Source: JADHMP01 sp016779985 (GTDB lineage Bacteria; Bacteroidota; Bacteroidia; Flavobacteriales; Flavobacteriaceae). From it: DNA of 64,000 bases. This document shows, in pieces, positions 9,375 to 18,403 of the stretch. The stretch is taken from NCBI GenBank assembly GCA_016779985.1, contig JADHMP010000001.1, positions 124,001 through 188,000 on the forward strand, in the 5' to 3' direction. Position 1 is the first letter of the stretch. Each line of letters starts with the position of its first letter. The notes below the pieces were generated by a model, which saw only the letters and a list, made by a program, of their open reading frames with translations, searched no databases and was not told the DNA's origin. A program made the translations under genes and the position numbers.

Positions 9375-10052
9375 GTGTCAAAAACACTTGTCATTACAGG
9401 AGCCAGTAGAGGAATAGGGCATGCGCTTGTGCAAGCAGCTGCTAAAGAAGGCCATAGAGTATATGCTCTTTCAAGAAACTTGAGAACACTTGACCAAACG
9501 GTTTTAGTAAAGCCAGAAGCGATAGACATAACAAATCATGAAGCAGTATCAAAATGGACCAAACAACTTCATAACAAACAAGTAAAAGTAGATGCATTAA
9601 TTAACAATGCAGGAGCCTTAGTAAACAAATCTTTTAGAGATACAGAACCTGAGGATTTTGAGGCAGTCTATCGGGTGAATGTATTTGGGTTAGCTAACTT
9701 GACAAGATTACTCTTGCCATCAATCCACCCTAAAGGACATGTGGTAAATATCAGCAGCATGGGAGGAATAGAAAAAACGGCTAAGTTCCCAGGGCTGGCA
9801 GCTTATTCCAGTAGTAAAGCTGCAGTAAATATATTAACAGAATTATTGGCTGAAGAATATAAGTCCACTGGCCCAGCTTTCAACGGTCTAGCTTTAGGGG
9901 CAGTGCAAACCGAAATGTTGTCAGAAGCTTTTCCGGGCTTTGAAGCACCACACACCTCTGCTGATATGGCGTCTTATATTTTAAAATTTGCTCTTGAAGG
10001 GCAACACTTTTTTAACGGTAAAATAATTCCTGTAGCTAATTCTACTCCCTAA
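9375..10052 (+). CDS. Short-chain dehydrogenase/reductase
   Basis: A 225-residue Rossmann-fold oxidoreductase of the classical SDR family. Visible are the cofactor loop TGASRGIG (about 8-15), NNAG (77-80), the catalytic serine in ISSMGG (127-128) and YSSSK with Tyr144 and Lys148. The substrate cannot be told from sequence. The start is GTG at 9375; no in-frame ATG lies nearby. It is 29 bases after pdhC and 4 bases before the SprT-like gene, so it may belong to the same transcript. Confidence 0.88.
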   Translation: MSKTLVITGASRGIGHALVQAAAKEGHRVYALSRNLRTLDQTVLVKPEAIDITNHEAVSKWTKQLHNKQVKVDALINNAGALVNKSFRDTEPEDFEAVYRVNVFGLANLTRLLLPSIHPKGHVVNISSMGGIEKTAKFPGLAAYSSSKAAVNILTELLAEEYKSTGPAFNGLALGAVQTEMLSEAFPGFEAPHTSADMASYILKFALEGQHFFNGKIIPVANSTP

Positions 10053-10056
10053 TTGT

Positions 10057-10662
10057 ATGGAGTTTACCATTCAAAATGTTGTGAAGTTTATACCGGAAGA
10101 AGCTAAAGAAAAGACTGTGCAACTTTTAGAACAGTCTAAAATTGAAATAAAAATTACGCGCAAACGTAAAACGAAGCATGGTGATTTTAGAATTAATTCT
10201 AAAGGGGAAACTCTAATTACCCTCAATGCCACTGAAAATCCCTATCAGTTTCTTATTACCTTAATCCACGAAATGGCACATTGGTTTGCTTTTAAAACTT
10301 TTGGGAGGCATATAAAACCCCATGGAAAAGAATGGAAGCAAAGTTTTAGAGATTTGATGCTGCCTTTTTTAACTCCAAAAATTTTTCCTGAACCAGTTTT
10401 ATCTCAATTAGCAAGACATTTAAAAAATCCAAAAGCGAGTGCTTCTAGTGATTTGGTTTTAGTTCAAACGTTGCGAGCCTTTGATCCTCCAAAAGAGACT
10501 ATTACGGTTCTAGAGGTCCAGGAAGGTAGTTTGTTTCGATTGGAAGATGGGCGTGTTTTTTTGAGAGGAAAAAAACGAATAAAGCGTATTTTGTGCCAGG
10601 AACTTAGCACTCGAAAGGAATATCTTTTCAGTCCCGTAGCGGAAGTATATTTAAAAAACTAA
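10057..10662 (+). CDS. SprT-like zinc metallopeptidase-fold protein
   Basis: A 201-residue cytoplasmic protein with a SprT-like domain. The zinc site HEMAH (residues 71-75) is followed by PHGKEWKQSF, which supplies the third histidine (about 89). Homologues include the DNA-protein crosslink protease Spartan and bacterial SprT; the role of the bacterial members is poorly defined. The C-terminal half (about 110-201) is basic and could hold a small nucleic-acid-binding fold, but no zinc ribbon cysteines are visible. It overlaps the tail of the convergent ABC gene by 4 bases. Confidence 0.82.
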   Translation: MEFTIQNVVKFIPEEAKEKTVQLLEQSKIEIKITRKRKTKHGDFRINSKGETLITLNATENPYQFLITLIHEMAHWFAFKTFGRHIKPHGKEWKQSFRDLMLPFLTPKIFPEPVLSQLARHLKNPKASASSDLVLVQTLRAFDPPKETITVLEVQEGSLFRLEDGRVFLRGKKRIKRILCQELSTRKEYLFSPVAEVYLKN

Positions 10663-11426
10663 CGCTCTTTATTCAATTGGACTTCCCTCACTTTTTTGAG
10701 TAAATCAGAAGAATACACAAAGTGAGTTACCGCCTCATTATCGGTCTCGAAAATTTCAGATTTAGTGCCCTCCCAAGCCTTATAACCCTCCTTAAGAAAT
10801 ATAATTTTTTCTCCAATTTGGAGTACAGAATTCATGTCATGTGTATTGATGACCGTAGTTATATTGTATTCATGGGTTATTTCTTGAATTAATTCGTCAA
10901 TTAAAATTGCCGTATTTGGATCTAAGCCAGAATTAGGTTCGTCACAAAATAAATATTTAGGGTTCATTACTATAGCCCGCCCAATGGCGACTCTTTTTTT
11001 CATCCCACCAGAAATTTCGTCAGGCATTTTATCGTTGGCATTGATAAGGTTGACACGTTTGATAACTTCATTTGCTCGATCAAGCATTTCATTTTCAGTT
11101 TTTTGAGTGAACATTCTCATTGGAAAAAGAATATTTTCAAGAACTGTCATCGAATCAAACAAAGCGCTGCCTTGAAAAACCATTCCCATTTCTTGACGCA
11201 ATTGAATACGTTGCTTTGTATCCATAGTTTTCAGCAATTGGCCATCAAACAAAATACTTCCTGAATCAATTTGAAGAAGTCCCAACATGCATTTTAAAAA
11301 AACTGTTTTTCCTGAGCCACTTTGGCCAATAATCAGATTCGTTTTACCCTTTTCAAATTGAGTTGAAATACCATTTAAAACTGTGAGGTCATCGAATGAT
11401 TTAAAAATGTTATCTATTACAATCAT
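10659..11426 (-). CDS. ABC transporter ATP-binding protein, MlaF family
   Basis: ATPase of a Mla-type lipid transporter that moves phospholipids between inner and outer membranes in characterised systems. The 255 residues carry Walker A GQSGSGKT (34-41), the Q-loop region, the signature SGGMKKRVAIGRA and Walker B YLFCDEPNSGLDP. Its ATG (11426) directly abuts the permease stop (11427), so the pair is one operon. No MCE-domain partner (MlaD) is adjacent. Assignment to lipid transport comes from the neighbouring MlaE-type permease. Confidence 0.9.
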   Translation of the reverse strand: MIVIDNIFKSFDDLTVLNGISTQFEKGKTNLIIGQSGSGKTVFLKCMLGLLQIDSGSILFDGQLLKTMDTKQRIQLRQEMGMVFQGSALFDSMTVLENILFPMRMFTQKTENEMLDRANEVIKRVNLINANDKMPDEISGGMKKRVAIGRAIVMNPKYLFCDEPNSGLDPNTAILIDELIQEITHEYNITTVINTHDMNSVLQIGEKIIFLKEGYKAWEGTKSEIFETDNEAVTHFVYSSDLLKKVREVQLNKER

Positions 11427-12164
11427 TTAGGTTAAAAGAAGTTGGGTGATCAAATAGTTTAATATAATAATAGTGACGCTTGTCCAGACAAAAGAAACCG
11501 TACTTGCTTTTCCAACATCTAATGCACCGCCCTGCATAAAATAGCCATGATACGATGGAATGGTTGATAGTGCAAAAGAGAAAACCACAGTTTTGATATA
11601 AGCATATCCTACATGAAAGGGAATAAAATCTAACTGAATGCCTTCGATATAGTCATTGCTTGAGGAAAATCCACCATAAACACAAGCCACATAACCACCA
11701 ACTATTCCTAAGGCCATGGATATCGTAATCACAAAAGGGTATAGGCTTAATGCCACAATTTTTGGAAAAATCAGATAATTATAAGTGTTTATTCCCATTA
11801 CTTCTAGCGCGTCAATCTGTTCTGTAACTCGCATAGTACCAATACTAGAGGTTATGAAAGAGCCCACTTTTCCTGCTACAATCACTGAAATGAATGTAGG
11901 AGCAAACTCTAAGATGACAGATTGCCGAGTGGCAAAACCAATTAGATTTTTGGGAAGTAAAGGATTTTCTAAATTTAAAGCTGTTTGGATTGAAACCACT
12001 CCCCCCACAAAAAAAGAAATGAAAGAGACAATGCCTAAAGAACTGATGATCAAACTTTCAATGTCTTTTAAAATAAGATCTTTCAAAACAGCCCATTTGG
12101 TGAATTTTCCAAAAACCTTTTGGAGCATTATAAAATAGCGACCTATGGGTAAAATTAAATTCAT
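11427..12164 (-). CDS. MlaE-family lipid ABC transporter permease
   Basis: Inner-membrane permease of about five to six helices, 245 residues, with the MlaE/TRB1 family pattern: FATRQSVILEFAPTFISVIVAGKVGSFITSSIGTMRVTEQIDALEVMGIN, seen in parts as VAGKVGS and RVTEQIDALEVMG, and a C-terminal hydrophobic segment. It is the first gene of a two-gene unit with the MlaF-type ATPase. It lies 61 bases downstream of the ketoacyl synthase gene. Confidence 0.9.
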   Translation of the reverse strand: MNLILPIGRYFIMLQKVFGKFTKWAVLKDLILKDIESLIISSLGIVSFISFFVGGVVSIQTALNLENPLLPKNLIGFATRQSVILEFAPTFISVIVAGKVGSFITSSIGTMRVTEQIDALEVMGINTYNYLIFPKIVALSLYPFVITISMALGIVGGYVACVYGGFSSSNDYIEGIQLDFIPFHVGYAYIKTVVFSFALSTIPSYHGYFMQGGALDVGKASTVSFVWTSVTIIILNYLITQLLLT

Positions 12165-12225
12165 TTACCCTCAAAGGTAGTCATTTTCTAAGTCATAAAA
12201 AGAAGGAGAAAAGTGAACTATCAAA

Positions 12226-13281
12226 TTAAATTTGATAGACAACAGCATTAATATTCATACCCGCACCAACCGATGCAAAAACGACAATATCACCAGAAGA
12301 AACTTGATGTCCCATATAGTTTTCTTTTCGAACTAAATCAAAAAGTGTGGGCACAGTGGCAACAGAGCTATTGCCATAAGTAGCAATGTTCATAGGTAAA
12401 ATATCATTTGGCATTTTTTCTTTAAAAATGCGATAAAGACGTTTTACAATTGCTTCATCCATTTTTTCATTGGCTTGGTGAATAAAAATCTTCTTCACGT
12501 CAGCGATTGAAATAGAGGCTTCTTTTAGGGTTTGAGCAATGGCATCAGGAACATGACTCAATGCAAATTCATAAACTTTTCGCCCAAACATTTTTATATA
12601 TTGTGTTTTTCCGCCCGCCTTATTTGAAGTGCCATAGTAGATATAGTCGCTTTCACCCTGATGAGTATAGGTGACTGTTTTATGACCTAATATGCCTCCT
12701 GATGCTGAACTTTGTTCAACAACAGCAGCACCAGCACCATCAGCATATATCATAGAATCTCTATCATTGGGGTCAAGAACTCTGGAGAGGGTTTCAGTCC
12801 CGATCACTAAACATTTTTTTGCCATACCTGCTTTTAGGAAGGCTTGTGCTTGGATTAGCCCTTCGATCCACCCTGGGCATCCAAAAATCAAATCGTAAGC
12901 CACGCAATTGGGATTTACAATTTCTAGCCCTGCTTTGACTTTTGCAGCAACGCAAGGGAGTGTATTCACTTGATGACTATCAGAAGCAATGTCACCAACA
13001 TTGTGGGCTACAATTATATAATCAAGAGATTCAGGATTAATTTGCGCATCTTCCAAGGCTTTTTGTCCAGCCTCAACAGCAATATCAGCAGACGATTTTT
13101 CTGAAGAAATATAGCGTCTCTTTTCAATTCCAGTAATTGCTTTGAATTTAGAAATAATTTCTTCATTGCTAGTTGCAATGGGACTCCCAGTAAGATCATA
13201 AAAATTGTGTTCTAAAAAAGCCTCGTTGCTTTGTTCTTGTGAGGGGTGGGCACTTCCAGTTCCTGTTATTTTAATCTGCAT
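12226..13281 (-). CDS. 3-oxoacyl-ACP synthase III family protein (FabH-like)
   Basis: Thiolase-fold condensing enzyme that would join an acyl-CoA starter to malonyl-ACP. The catalytic triad is visible: Cys in DLIFGCPGW (about 135), His in FIHQAN (about 268) and Asn in YGNSS (about 304). I place the start at the ATG at 13281 (MQIKITGTGSAHP), which gives 351 residues and begins at the first conserved beta strand; an in-frame ATG at 13314 would add 11 residues without similarity. Many flavobacteria carry several FabH-like paralogues, some used for flexirubin- or dialkylresorcinol-type chemistry. No such cluster is near, so general fatty acid initiation or a specialised synthase both remain possible. 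Confidence 0.87.
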   Translation of the reverse strand: MQIKITGTGSAHPSQEQSNEAFLEHNFYDLTGSPIATSNEEIISKFKAITGIEKRRYISSEKSSADIAVEAGQKALEDAQINPESLDYIIVAHNVGDIASDSHQVNTLPCVAAKVKAGLEIVNPNCVAYDLIFGCPGWIEGLIQAQAFLKAGMAKKCLVIGTETLSRVLDPNDRDSMIYADGAGAAVVEQSSASGGILGHKTVTYTHQGESDYIYYGTSNKAGGKTQYIKMFGRKVYEFALSHVPDAIAQTLKEASISIADVKKIFIHQANEKMDEAIVKRLYRIFKEKMPNDILPMNIATYGNSSVATVPTLFDLVRKENYMGHQVSSGDIVVFASVGAGMNINAVVYQI

Positions 13282-13402
13282 AACATTGGTAAAAGTATTT
13301 ATATACCCTCCCATTATGACGCACAGAAAAAAAAGCCAACGAAGTTCAAAGAAAAAATTATAGCAAGGTCAGTGTAAAACAAAGCATATAACTACTTAAT
13401 AA

Positions 13403-16252
13403 TTAATTTTTTACATACTCCTCAATAGGGGTACAACTACAGATCAAATTACGATCCCCATAGGCTTCATCTAGTCTTCTTATGCTTGGCCAAAATTTAT
13501 AATCCTTAACAAAATCTAATGGAAAAGCAGCTTTTTGACGAGAATAAGAATAAGGCCAACTATCTTGTGTAATTTGCTCTAAGGTGTGAGGTGCATTTTG
13601 AAGTAGCTGTTGTTCAGATTGATCGTCAGAAGCAATTTCCATTCGAATTGAAATCATAGCGTCACAAAATTGATCAATGGCTTCTAAGCTTTCGCTTTCT
13701 GTGGGTTCAATCATCATAGTGCCTGCCACTGGAAAGGATACTGTTGGTGCATGAAAGCCATAGTCTATGAGGCGCTTAGCAATATCGACTACTTCGATAT
13801 TTTGAGTTTTAAATGGTCTACAATCAATAATCAATTCGTGTGCTGCTCTTCCTTGTTCTCCTTTATAGAGAATTTCATAGGCGCCTTCAAGACGTTTTTG
13901 AATATAATTAGCATTGAGAATGGCAATTGATGATGCTCGTTGAAGCCCTTTGCCACCAAGCATTCGTATATAGCCATATGATATCAAACATACTAATGCA
14001 GAACCAAATGGGGCTGCAGCAATGGTGTCATTGGCCATATTTCCTCCAGTATTTGCCAATGGATGCCTTGGTAAAAAAGGAGCCAAATGTGCTGCAACAC
14101 AAATAGGTCCTACACCGGGGCCACCACCTCCATGAGGGATAGCGAAGGTTTTGTGGAGATTTAAATGACATACATCTGCACCAATTTGTGCAGGACTCGT
14201 CAAGCCCACTTGTGCATTCATATTTGCACCATCCATATAAACTTGCCCTCCGTAACGATGAATAACCGAAGTTATGTCTTGAATTTTAGATTCGAATACT
14301 CCATGGGTGGAGGGGTAGGTAATCATCAAAGCAGCCAGTTGCTCTTGGTGTTCTTTTGCTTTATCTTGAAGATCTTTCCAGTCAATATTTCCATGCTTGT
14401 CTGTTTGAACCACTACAACTTCCATTCCAGCCATTACAGCTGAAGCTGGATTTGTGCCGTGTGCAGAAGCTGGTATTAAACATATATTTCTGTGTCCCTC
14501 CTGATTCGCCTCATGATAAGCCTTAATGACCATGAGGCCAGCATATTCTCCTTGCGCACCTGAATTAGGCTGGAGTGAGGTTGCTGCAAAACCTGTAATG
14601 ACATTTAATTGTTCACACAATTTATTCAATACTTCTTGGTAGCCTTTGGCTTGCTCTTGAGGAACGAATGGATGCAATTGATTCCATCGGGGATGACTCA
14701 AAGGTAGCAGGGTAGCTGCGGCATTGAGTTTCATGGTACAAGAACCTAAGGGAATCATCGAAAAATTTAATGACAAATCTTTTTGTTCAAGTGATTTGAT
14801 ATAGCGCATTAGGGCCGTTTCTGATTGATAAGAATTAAAAACCTCATGAGTCAAAAAAGAGGAAGTACGCATTTGAGTTGGGGGCAAAGCATTGATTTGA
14901 GGTGACTCAAGCTGAGATACTCCTAATTCATGAGAACTGAACATTTCAAAAACCGCAACTATTTTTTGAAGCTGAATCTCATCGGTCGTCTCATTTAAAG
15001 CAATACCGATAGTATCTTCATCTATATAACAAAAATTTATTTTATGTTTCTCAGCAATGGGCCTCAATGCACTCCCCTTAACTTTAACGCATAGGGTATC
15101 AAAAAAATAATCATTTTCTTGAGGAAAGCCAAGAGCCTGTAATTGTTGAGAAAGCTTTTGTGCATTACGATGAATCCGTTTGGCTATACTTTTCAACCCT
15201 TTTGGGCCGTGATAAACAGCATACATTCCAGCCATAACAGCAAGCAATACCTGTGCAGTACAAATATTTGAGGTAGCACGATCTCTTTTGATGTGTTGTT
15301 CACGTGTTTGCAAGGCCATCCGTAAACCAATTTTTCCATCAAGGTCTTTGGTCTGACCAATAATTCGACCAGGAACTTGTCTTTTATATTTTGATTTAGT
15401 TGCAAAAAAAGCGGCATGAGGACCTCCATAACCTAGAGGAATACCAAACCGTTGGGTAGTACCCACCACAACATCAGCACCATATCTTCCTGGAGCCTCG
15501 AGTAAAGTGAGACTTAATAAATCAGCAGCCACTACAGTGGCAATTTCCTGTTGCTTAGCTGAAGCAATAAAATCGGGCAGTGGAGGAATGGAGCCTTTTT
15601 TACCGGGATACTGAAAAATGGCCCCAAAATAATGACTATCATAAGGTGGTTGGTGTGGATTACCCACTTTTAATAATATACCTAAAGGTTTTGCTCGAGT
15701 TTGGAGTACAGCCATTGTTTGAGGTAAAATATTTTCATCAACAAAAAAACGGTCAACGTTAGATTTAACTTGATTTCTTGAACGGCTATTCCAAAGCAAG
15801 GTCATAGCTTCTGCTGCTGCGGTGCCCTCATCTAGTAAAGAAGCATTTGCTAATGGCATTCCAGTCAAATCACTCACCATACTTTGAAAATTAAATAATG
15901 CTTCTAAACGCCCTTGTGCAATTTCAGCTTGATAAGGGGTATAAGCGGTGTACCATCCTGGGTTTTCAAAAATATTACGTTGTATTACTGCAGGGGTAAT
16001 AGTTGAGTTATACCCTAATCCAATATAGGTGTCGTATAACTCATTTTTTTCACTTAGCATTTGCATTTCTTGAGCAAAAGCATGTTCACTAATTCCCTTA
16101 GGAAGATTAAGGGGATGAGGTAAACGAATAGAAGGTGGTAATGTAAGCTCAAGAAGATGAGACATAGAGTCTACCCCAATGGTTTTTAATATTTTTTTTT
16201 GCTCTTGCTTGTTGGGGCCAATGTGGCGATTTTCAAAGGCGTCAGTTTGCAT
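13403..16252 (-). CDS. gcvP: Glycine dehydrogenase (decarboxylating), P-protein
   Basis: Pyridoxal-phosphate enzyme of the glycine cleavage system; it decarboxylates glycine and passes the aminomethyl group to the H-protein lipoyl arm. At 949 residues it is the single-chain form with fused halves. Recognisable are the N-terminal FENRHIGP, LLDEGTAAAEAM, the glycine-rich loop GGGGPGVGP and the PLP lysine in HLNLHKTF (about residue 699). No gcvT or gcvH gene is adjacent, which is usual in flavobacteria. Confidence 0.97.
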   Translation of the reverse strand: MQTDAFENRHIGPNKQEQKKILKTIGVDSMSHLLELTLPPSIRLPHPLNLPKGISEHAFAQEMQMLSEKNELYDTYIGLGYNSTITPAVIQRNIFENPGWYTAYTPYQAEIAQGRLEALFNFQSMVSDLTGMPLANASLLDEGTAAAEAMTLLWNSRSRNQVKSNVDRFFVDENILPQTMAVLQTRAKPLGILLKVGNPHQPPYDSHYFGAIFQYPGKKGSIPPLPDFIASAKQQEIATVVAADLLSLTLLEAPGRYGADVVVGTTQRFGIPLGYGGPHAAFFATKSKYKRQVPGRIIGQTKDLDGKIGLRMALQTREQHIKRDRATSNICTAQVLLAVMAGMYAVYHGPKGLKSIAKRIHRNAQKLSQQLQALGFPQENDYFFDTLCVKVKGSALRPIAEKHKINFCYIDEDTIGIALNETTDEIQLQKIVAVFEMFSSHELGVSQLESPQINALPPTQMRTSSFLTHEVFNSYQSETALMRYIKSLEQKDLSLNFSMIPLGSCTMKLNAAATLLPLSHPRWNQLHPFVPQEQAKGYQEVLNKLCEQLNVITGFAATSLQPNSGAQGEYAGLMVIKAYHEANQEGHRNICLIPASAHGTNPASAVMAGMEVVVVQTDKHGNIDWKDLQDKAKEHQEQLAALMITYPSTHGVFESKIQDITSVIHRYGGQVYMDGANMNAQVGLTSPAQIGADVCHLNLHKTFAIPHGGGGPGVGPICVAAHLAPFLPRHPLANTGGNMANDTIAAAPFGSALVCLISYGYIRMLGGKGLQRASSIAILNANYIQKRLEGAYEILYKGEQGRAAHELIIDCRPFKTQNIEVVDIAKRLIDYGFHAPTVSFPVAGTMMIEPTESESLEAIDQFCDAMISIRMEIASDDQSEQQLLQNAPHTLEQITQDSWPYSYSRQKAAFPLDFVKDYKFWPSIRRLDEAYGDRNLICSCTPIEEYVKN

Positions 16253-16371
16253 ATAGAGTTTAATTTTTTTATAAAATTAAATGATGCTGAAATAGGTTTT
16301 TACCCAAAGCAAGGGCGTTAGTTCAATTATTTTTTAAGAATTGTATCTTGACCTCTCGTAATGGGGCAAAA

Positions 16372-17205
16372 ATGTGGGAAAAAATATTCCTGAAAAATTT
16401 TATCAAAATCTATATAAAATATAGTATTCATGTGGCCTTAGCAGTTGTTGCACTCGGTTTAGTAAGTGCCCATTTTCTTCAGGTAAAACTTCCCTTCACA
16501 TTGTTAATATTTATTTTTTCATCTACTCTCCTAGGATATAATGTCGTTAAGTTCACTACTATCCATCAAGATAAGTTATCTCAAATAATTTTTAGCTTTT
16601 CTTTTCTTTTTTTAAACGGACTCGCTATAGTAGCCCTAGTGATTACCTTTTTCCGCTTAAATAGTAAACAACAACTACTTGCCCTAGCAACTAGCTTTTT
16701 AGTGTTATTGTATGGTCGCACTTTTCCTTTTCAACAAACCACCCTAAGAAATCAACAAGGAATGAAACTTTATTGGGTTGCTCTTTGCTGGGTCATGATT
16801 ACTGTTGGGTTGCCCTATCTAGAAGACAATAAACCAAATATAATTGGCTTACTTTTTTGGGGTTTCCAAATTGGAATTTATGTCATTGTAGCTACTCTTC
16901 CCTTTGAGATTAGAGATATGAATAAAGATGACCAAAGTTTACAAACATGGCCCCAACAAGTTGGAATTCAAGCTACAAAAAAAAGAGGCTATGGAATGCT
17001 TATAGCGGCTACCCTATTATTGGTTCTTTTCCCTCATGTTTCTTGGATATTAAAATGTACAACCATTCTTTCACAGCTTCTATTATTTATATTTTTATGG
17101 AACAGTAGTAGAACAAGGACTTTTTATTATTCTTCCTTTTGGGTAGAAGCTCTTCCTCTTTTTTGGTTGTTATTTGTGGAACTCTTTTCTTATCTTTCCA
17201 ATTGA
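16372..17205 (+). CDS. UbiA-like polytopic membrane protein
   Basis: A hydrophobic protein with about eight predicted membrane segments. The motif PFEIRDMNKDDQSLQTWP (about 186-203 from the ATG at 16372) resembles the second Asp-rich motif of UbiA prenyltransferases (DxRDxxxD, then a Thr/Leu-Pro stretch). The first motif, normally NDxxDxxxD, is replaced by YNVVKFTTIHQD (about 52-63), so the magnesium-diphosphate site looks incomplete. I chose ATG 16372 over an upstream in-frame TTG (16348). It is divergent from gcvP and overlaps nothing. It could be a true prenyltransferase with altered metal binding or a degenerate relative. Confidence 0.72.
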   Translation: MWEKIFLKNFIKIYIKYSIHVALAVVALGLVSAHFLQVKLPFTLLIFIFSSTLLGYNVVKFTTIHQDKLSQIIFSFSFLFLNGLAIVALVITFFRLNSKQQLLALATSFLVLLYGRTFPFQQTTLRNQQGMKLYWVALCWVMITVGLPYLEDNKPNIIGLLFWGFQIGIYVIVATLPFEIRDMNKDDQSLQTWPQQVGIQATKKRGYGMLIAATLLLVLFPHVSWILKCTTILSQLLLFIFLWNSSRTRTFYYSSFWVEALPLFWLLFVELFSYLSN

Positions 17206-17218
17206 AACAAAAAACAGT

Positions 17219-17560
17219 ATGCGGTATTTTATACTTCTTTTTTTTCTGAATTTTTCCCAGCAACAAACTATTTCTGTTGTTGATCGTGAAGTTTTTTCAA
17301 CGTATATACAAAAGGGCTACAACTTGCTTGATGTTAGAACTCCCGATGAATTCAAACAAGGTCATATTGAAGGCGCTGAAAATTTCAACTACTATCAAAA
17401 TAATTTTATCCAAAAACTAAATATTTTTGATAAAAAAGAGCCTTTATTGGTTTACTGTAGGTCAGGTAATCGAAGCTATAAAGCTGCTAAAATTCTAGAT
17501 TCTCTCGGGTTTAAACAAATAATTGATCTGAAAGGGGGGTTTCTCGCTTGGGAGCAATAA
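17219..17560 (+). CDS. Exported rhodanese-domain protein
   Basis: A single rhodanese domain of about 113 residues. The N-terminus MRYFILLFFLNFS is hydrophobic and reads as a short signal peptide or anchor, which suggests a periplasmic location. The domain shows LLDVRTPDEFKQGHIEGA and the active-site loop VYCRSGNRS with the sulfur-carrying cysteine. I use ATG 17219, 13 bases after the upstream stop; an earlier in-frame start (17174) would overlap the membrane protein gene by 32 bases. Rhodaneses transfer sulfane sulfur; the acceptor is unknown. Confidence 0.83.
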   Translation: MRYFILLFFLNFSQQQTISVVDREVFSTYIQKGYNLLDVRTPDEFKQGHIEGAENFNYYQNNFIQKLNIFDKKEPLLVYCRSGNRSYKAAKILDSLGFKQIIDLKGGFLAWEQ

Positions 17561-17635
17561 CTTAACTACTTGTAAAAATTTTTGCGAGTCAGTTAATTTT
17601 TTAACAGCATAGGAGTGCCTCCTAATACTAAAGAT

Positions 17636-18403
17636 TTATTTGCTCCTAATGGAAGAAATAAATTTATCAATTTGATCTACGCCTTCTTGCTCTAAAAACT
17701 TAATAAATGCAGAGCCGATGATGGCCCCTTGTGCATGAAGAGTAGACGCTTGAAAAGTTTCTGCATTACTAATACCAAAACCTACAATGGTTGGGGTTTC
17801 TAATTGCATCGCCGAAATACGTTCAAAATATTCAGTTTGAGTGTCGCCAAAACTATTTTGTGCACCAGTCACACTTGCACTACTAACCATATATATAAAT
17901 CCGCTAGAAACCTTATCGATATAATGAATTCTTTCGTCAGGGGTTTGGGGAGTTATTAAAAACATGTTTAATAAGCCATACTGATTAAACAATTTTTGAT
18001 AGTGTTCATGATACACATTTACAGGCAAGTCAGGAATGATAAGACCATCAATACCTACTTCTTGGCAACGTTGACAAAAGTGTTCAACGCCATATTGCAT
18101 CATAGGATTGAAATAGCCCATAATAATCAAAGGCAGGTGAATCTCTTCTCGTATGTCTTCTAATTGTTGAAAAAGTTTATCAGTGGTCATGCCATTTTTT
18201 AGTGCTTGTGTAGAACTTTCTTGAATGGTTGGCCCATCTGCTAGAGGATCAGAAAAGGGCAAGCCAATTTCGATCATATCTACACCTGCAGCTTGAAGAT
18301 TTTTTAAAATGGGAACAGTGTCCTCTAAAGAGGGGTGACCCGCAGAAAAATAGATGGAAAGTAATTTCTTATTTTGCTTAAAAGCAAGTTCAATTCTATT
18401 CAT
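17636..18403 (-). CDS. trpA: Tryptophan synthase alpha chain
   Basis: Cleaves indole-3-glycerol phosphate to indole and glyceraldehyde 3-phosphate. 255 residues. The catalytic acids are present: Glu45 in DMIEIGLPFSDP and Asp56 in LADGPT. It is the last gene of the trp operon and directly abuts trpB with no gap, which fits coupled translation of the alpha2beta2 complex. About 75 bases separate its stop from the convergent rhodanese gene; that space has AT-rich weak hairpins but no clear terminator. Confidence 0.97.
   Translation of the reverse strand: MNRIELAFKQNKKLLSIYFSAGHPSLEDTVPILKNLQAAGVDMIEIGLPFSDPLADGPTIQESSTQALKNGMTTDKLFQQLEDIREEIHLPLIIMGYFNPMMQYGVEHFCQRCQEVGIDGLIIPDLPVNVYHEHYQKLFNQYGLLNMFLITPQTPDERIHYIDKVSSGFIYMVSSASVTGAQNSFGDTQTEYFERISAMQLETPTIVGFGISNAETFQASTLHAQGAIIGSAFIKFLEQEGVDQIDKFISSIRSK

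Noticed and set aside
17568..17589. Near-palindrome between the rhodanese and trpA genes as a bidirectional terminator
   Set aside because: The centre is an A5T5 tract with weak flanking pairs and no hairpin loop, so it is not a convincing terminator on either strand.
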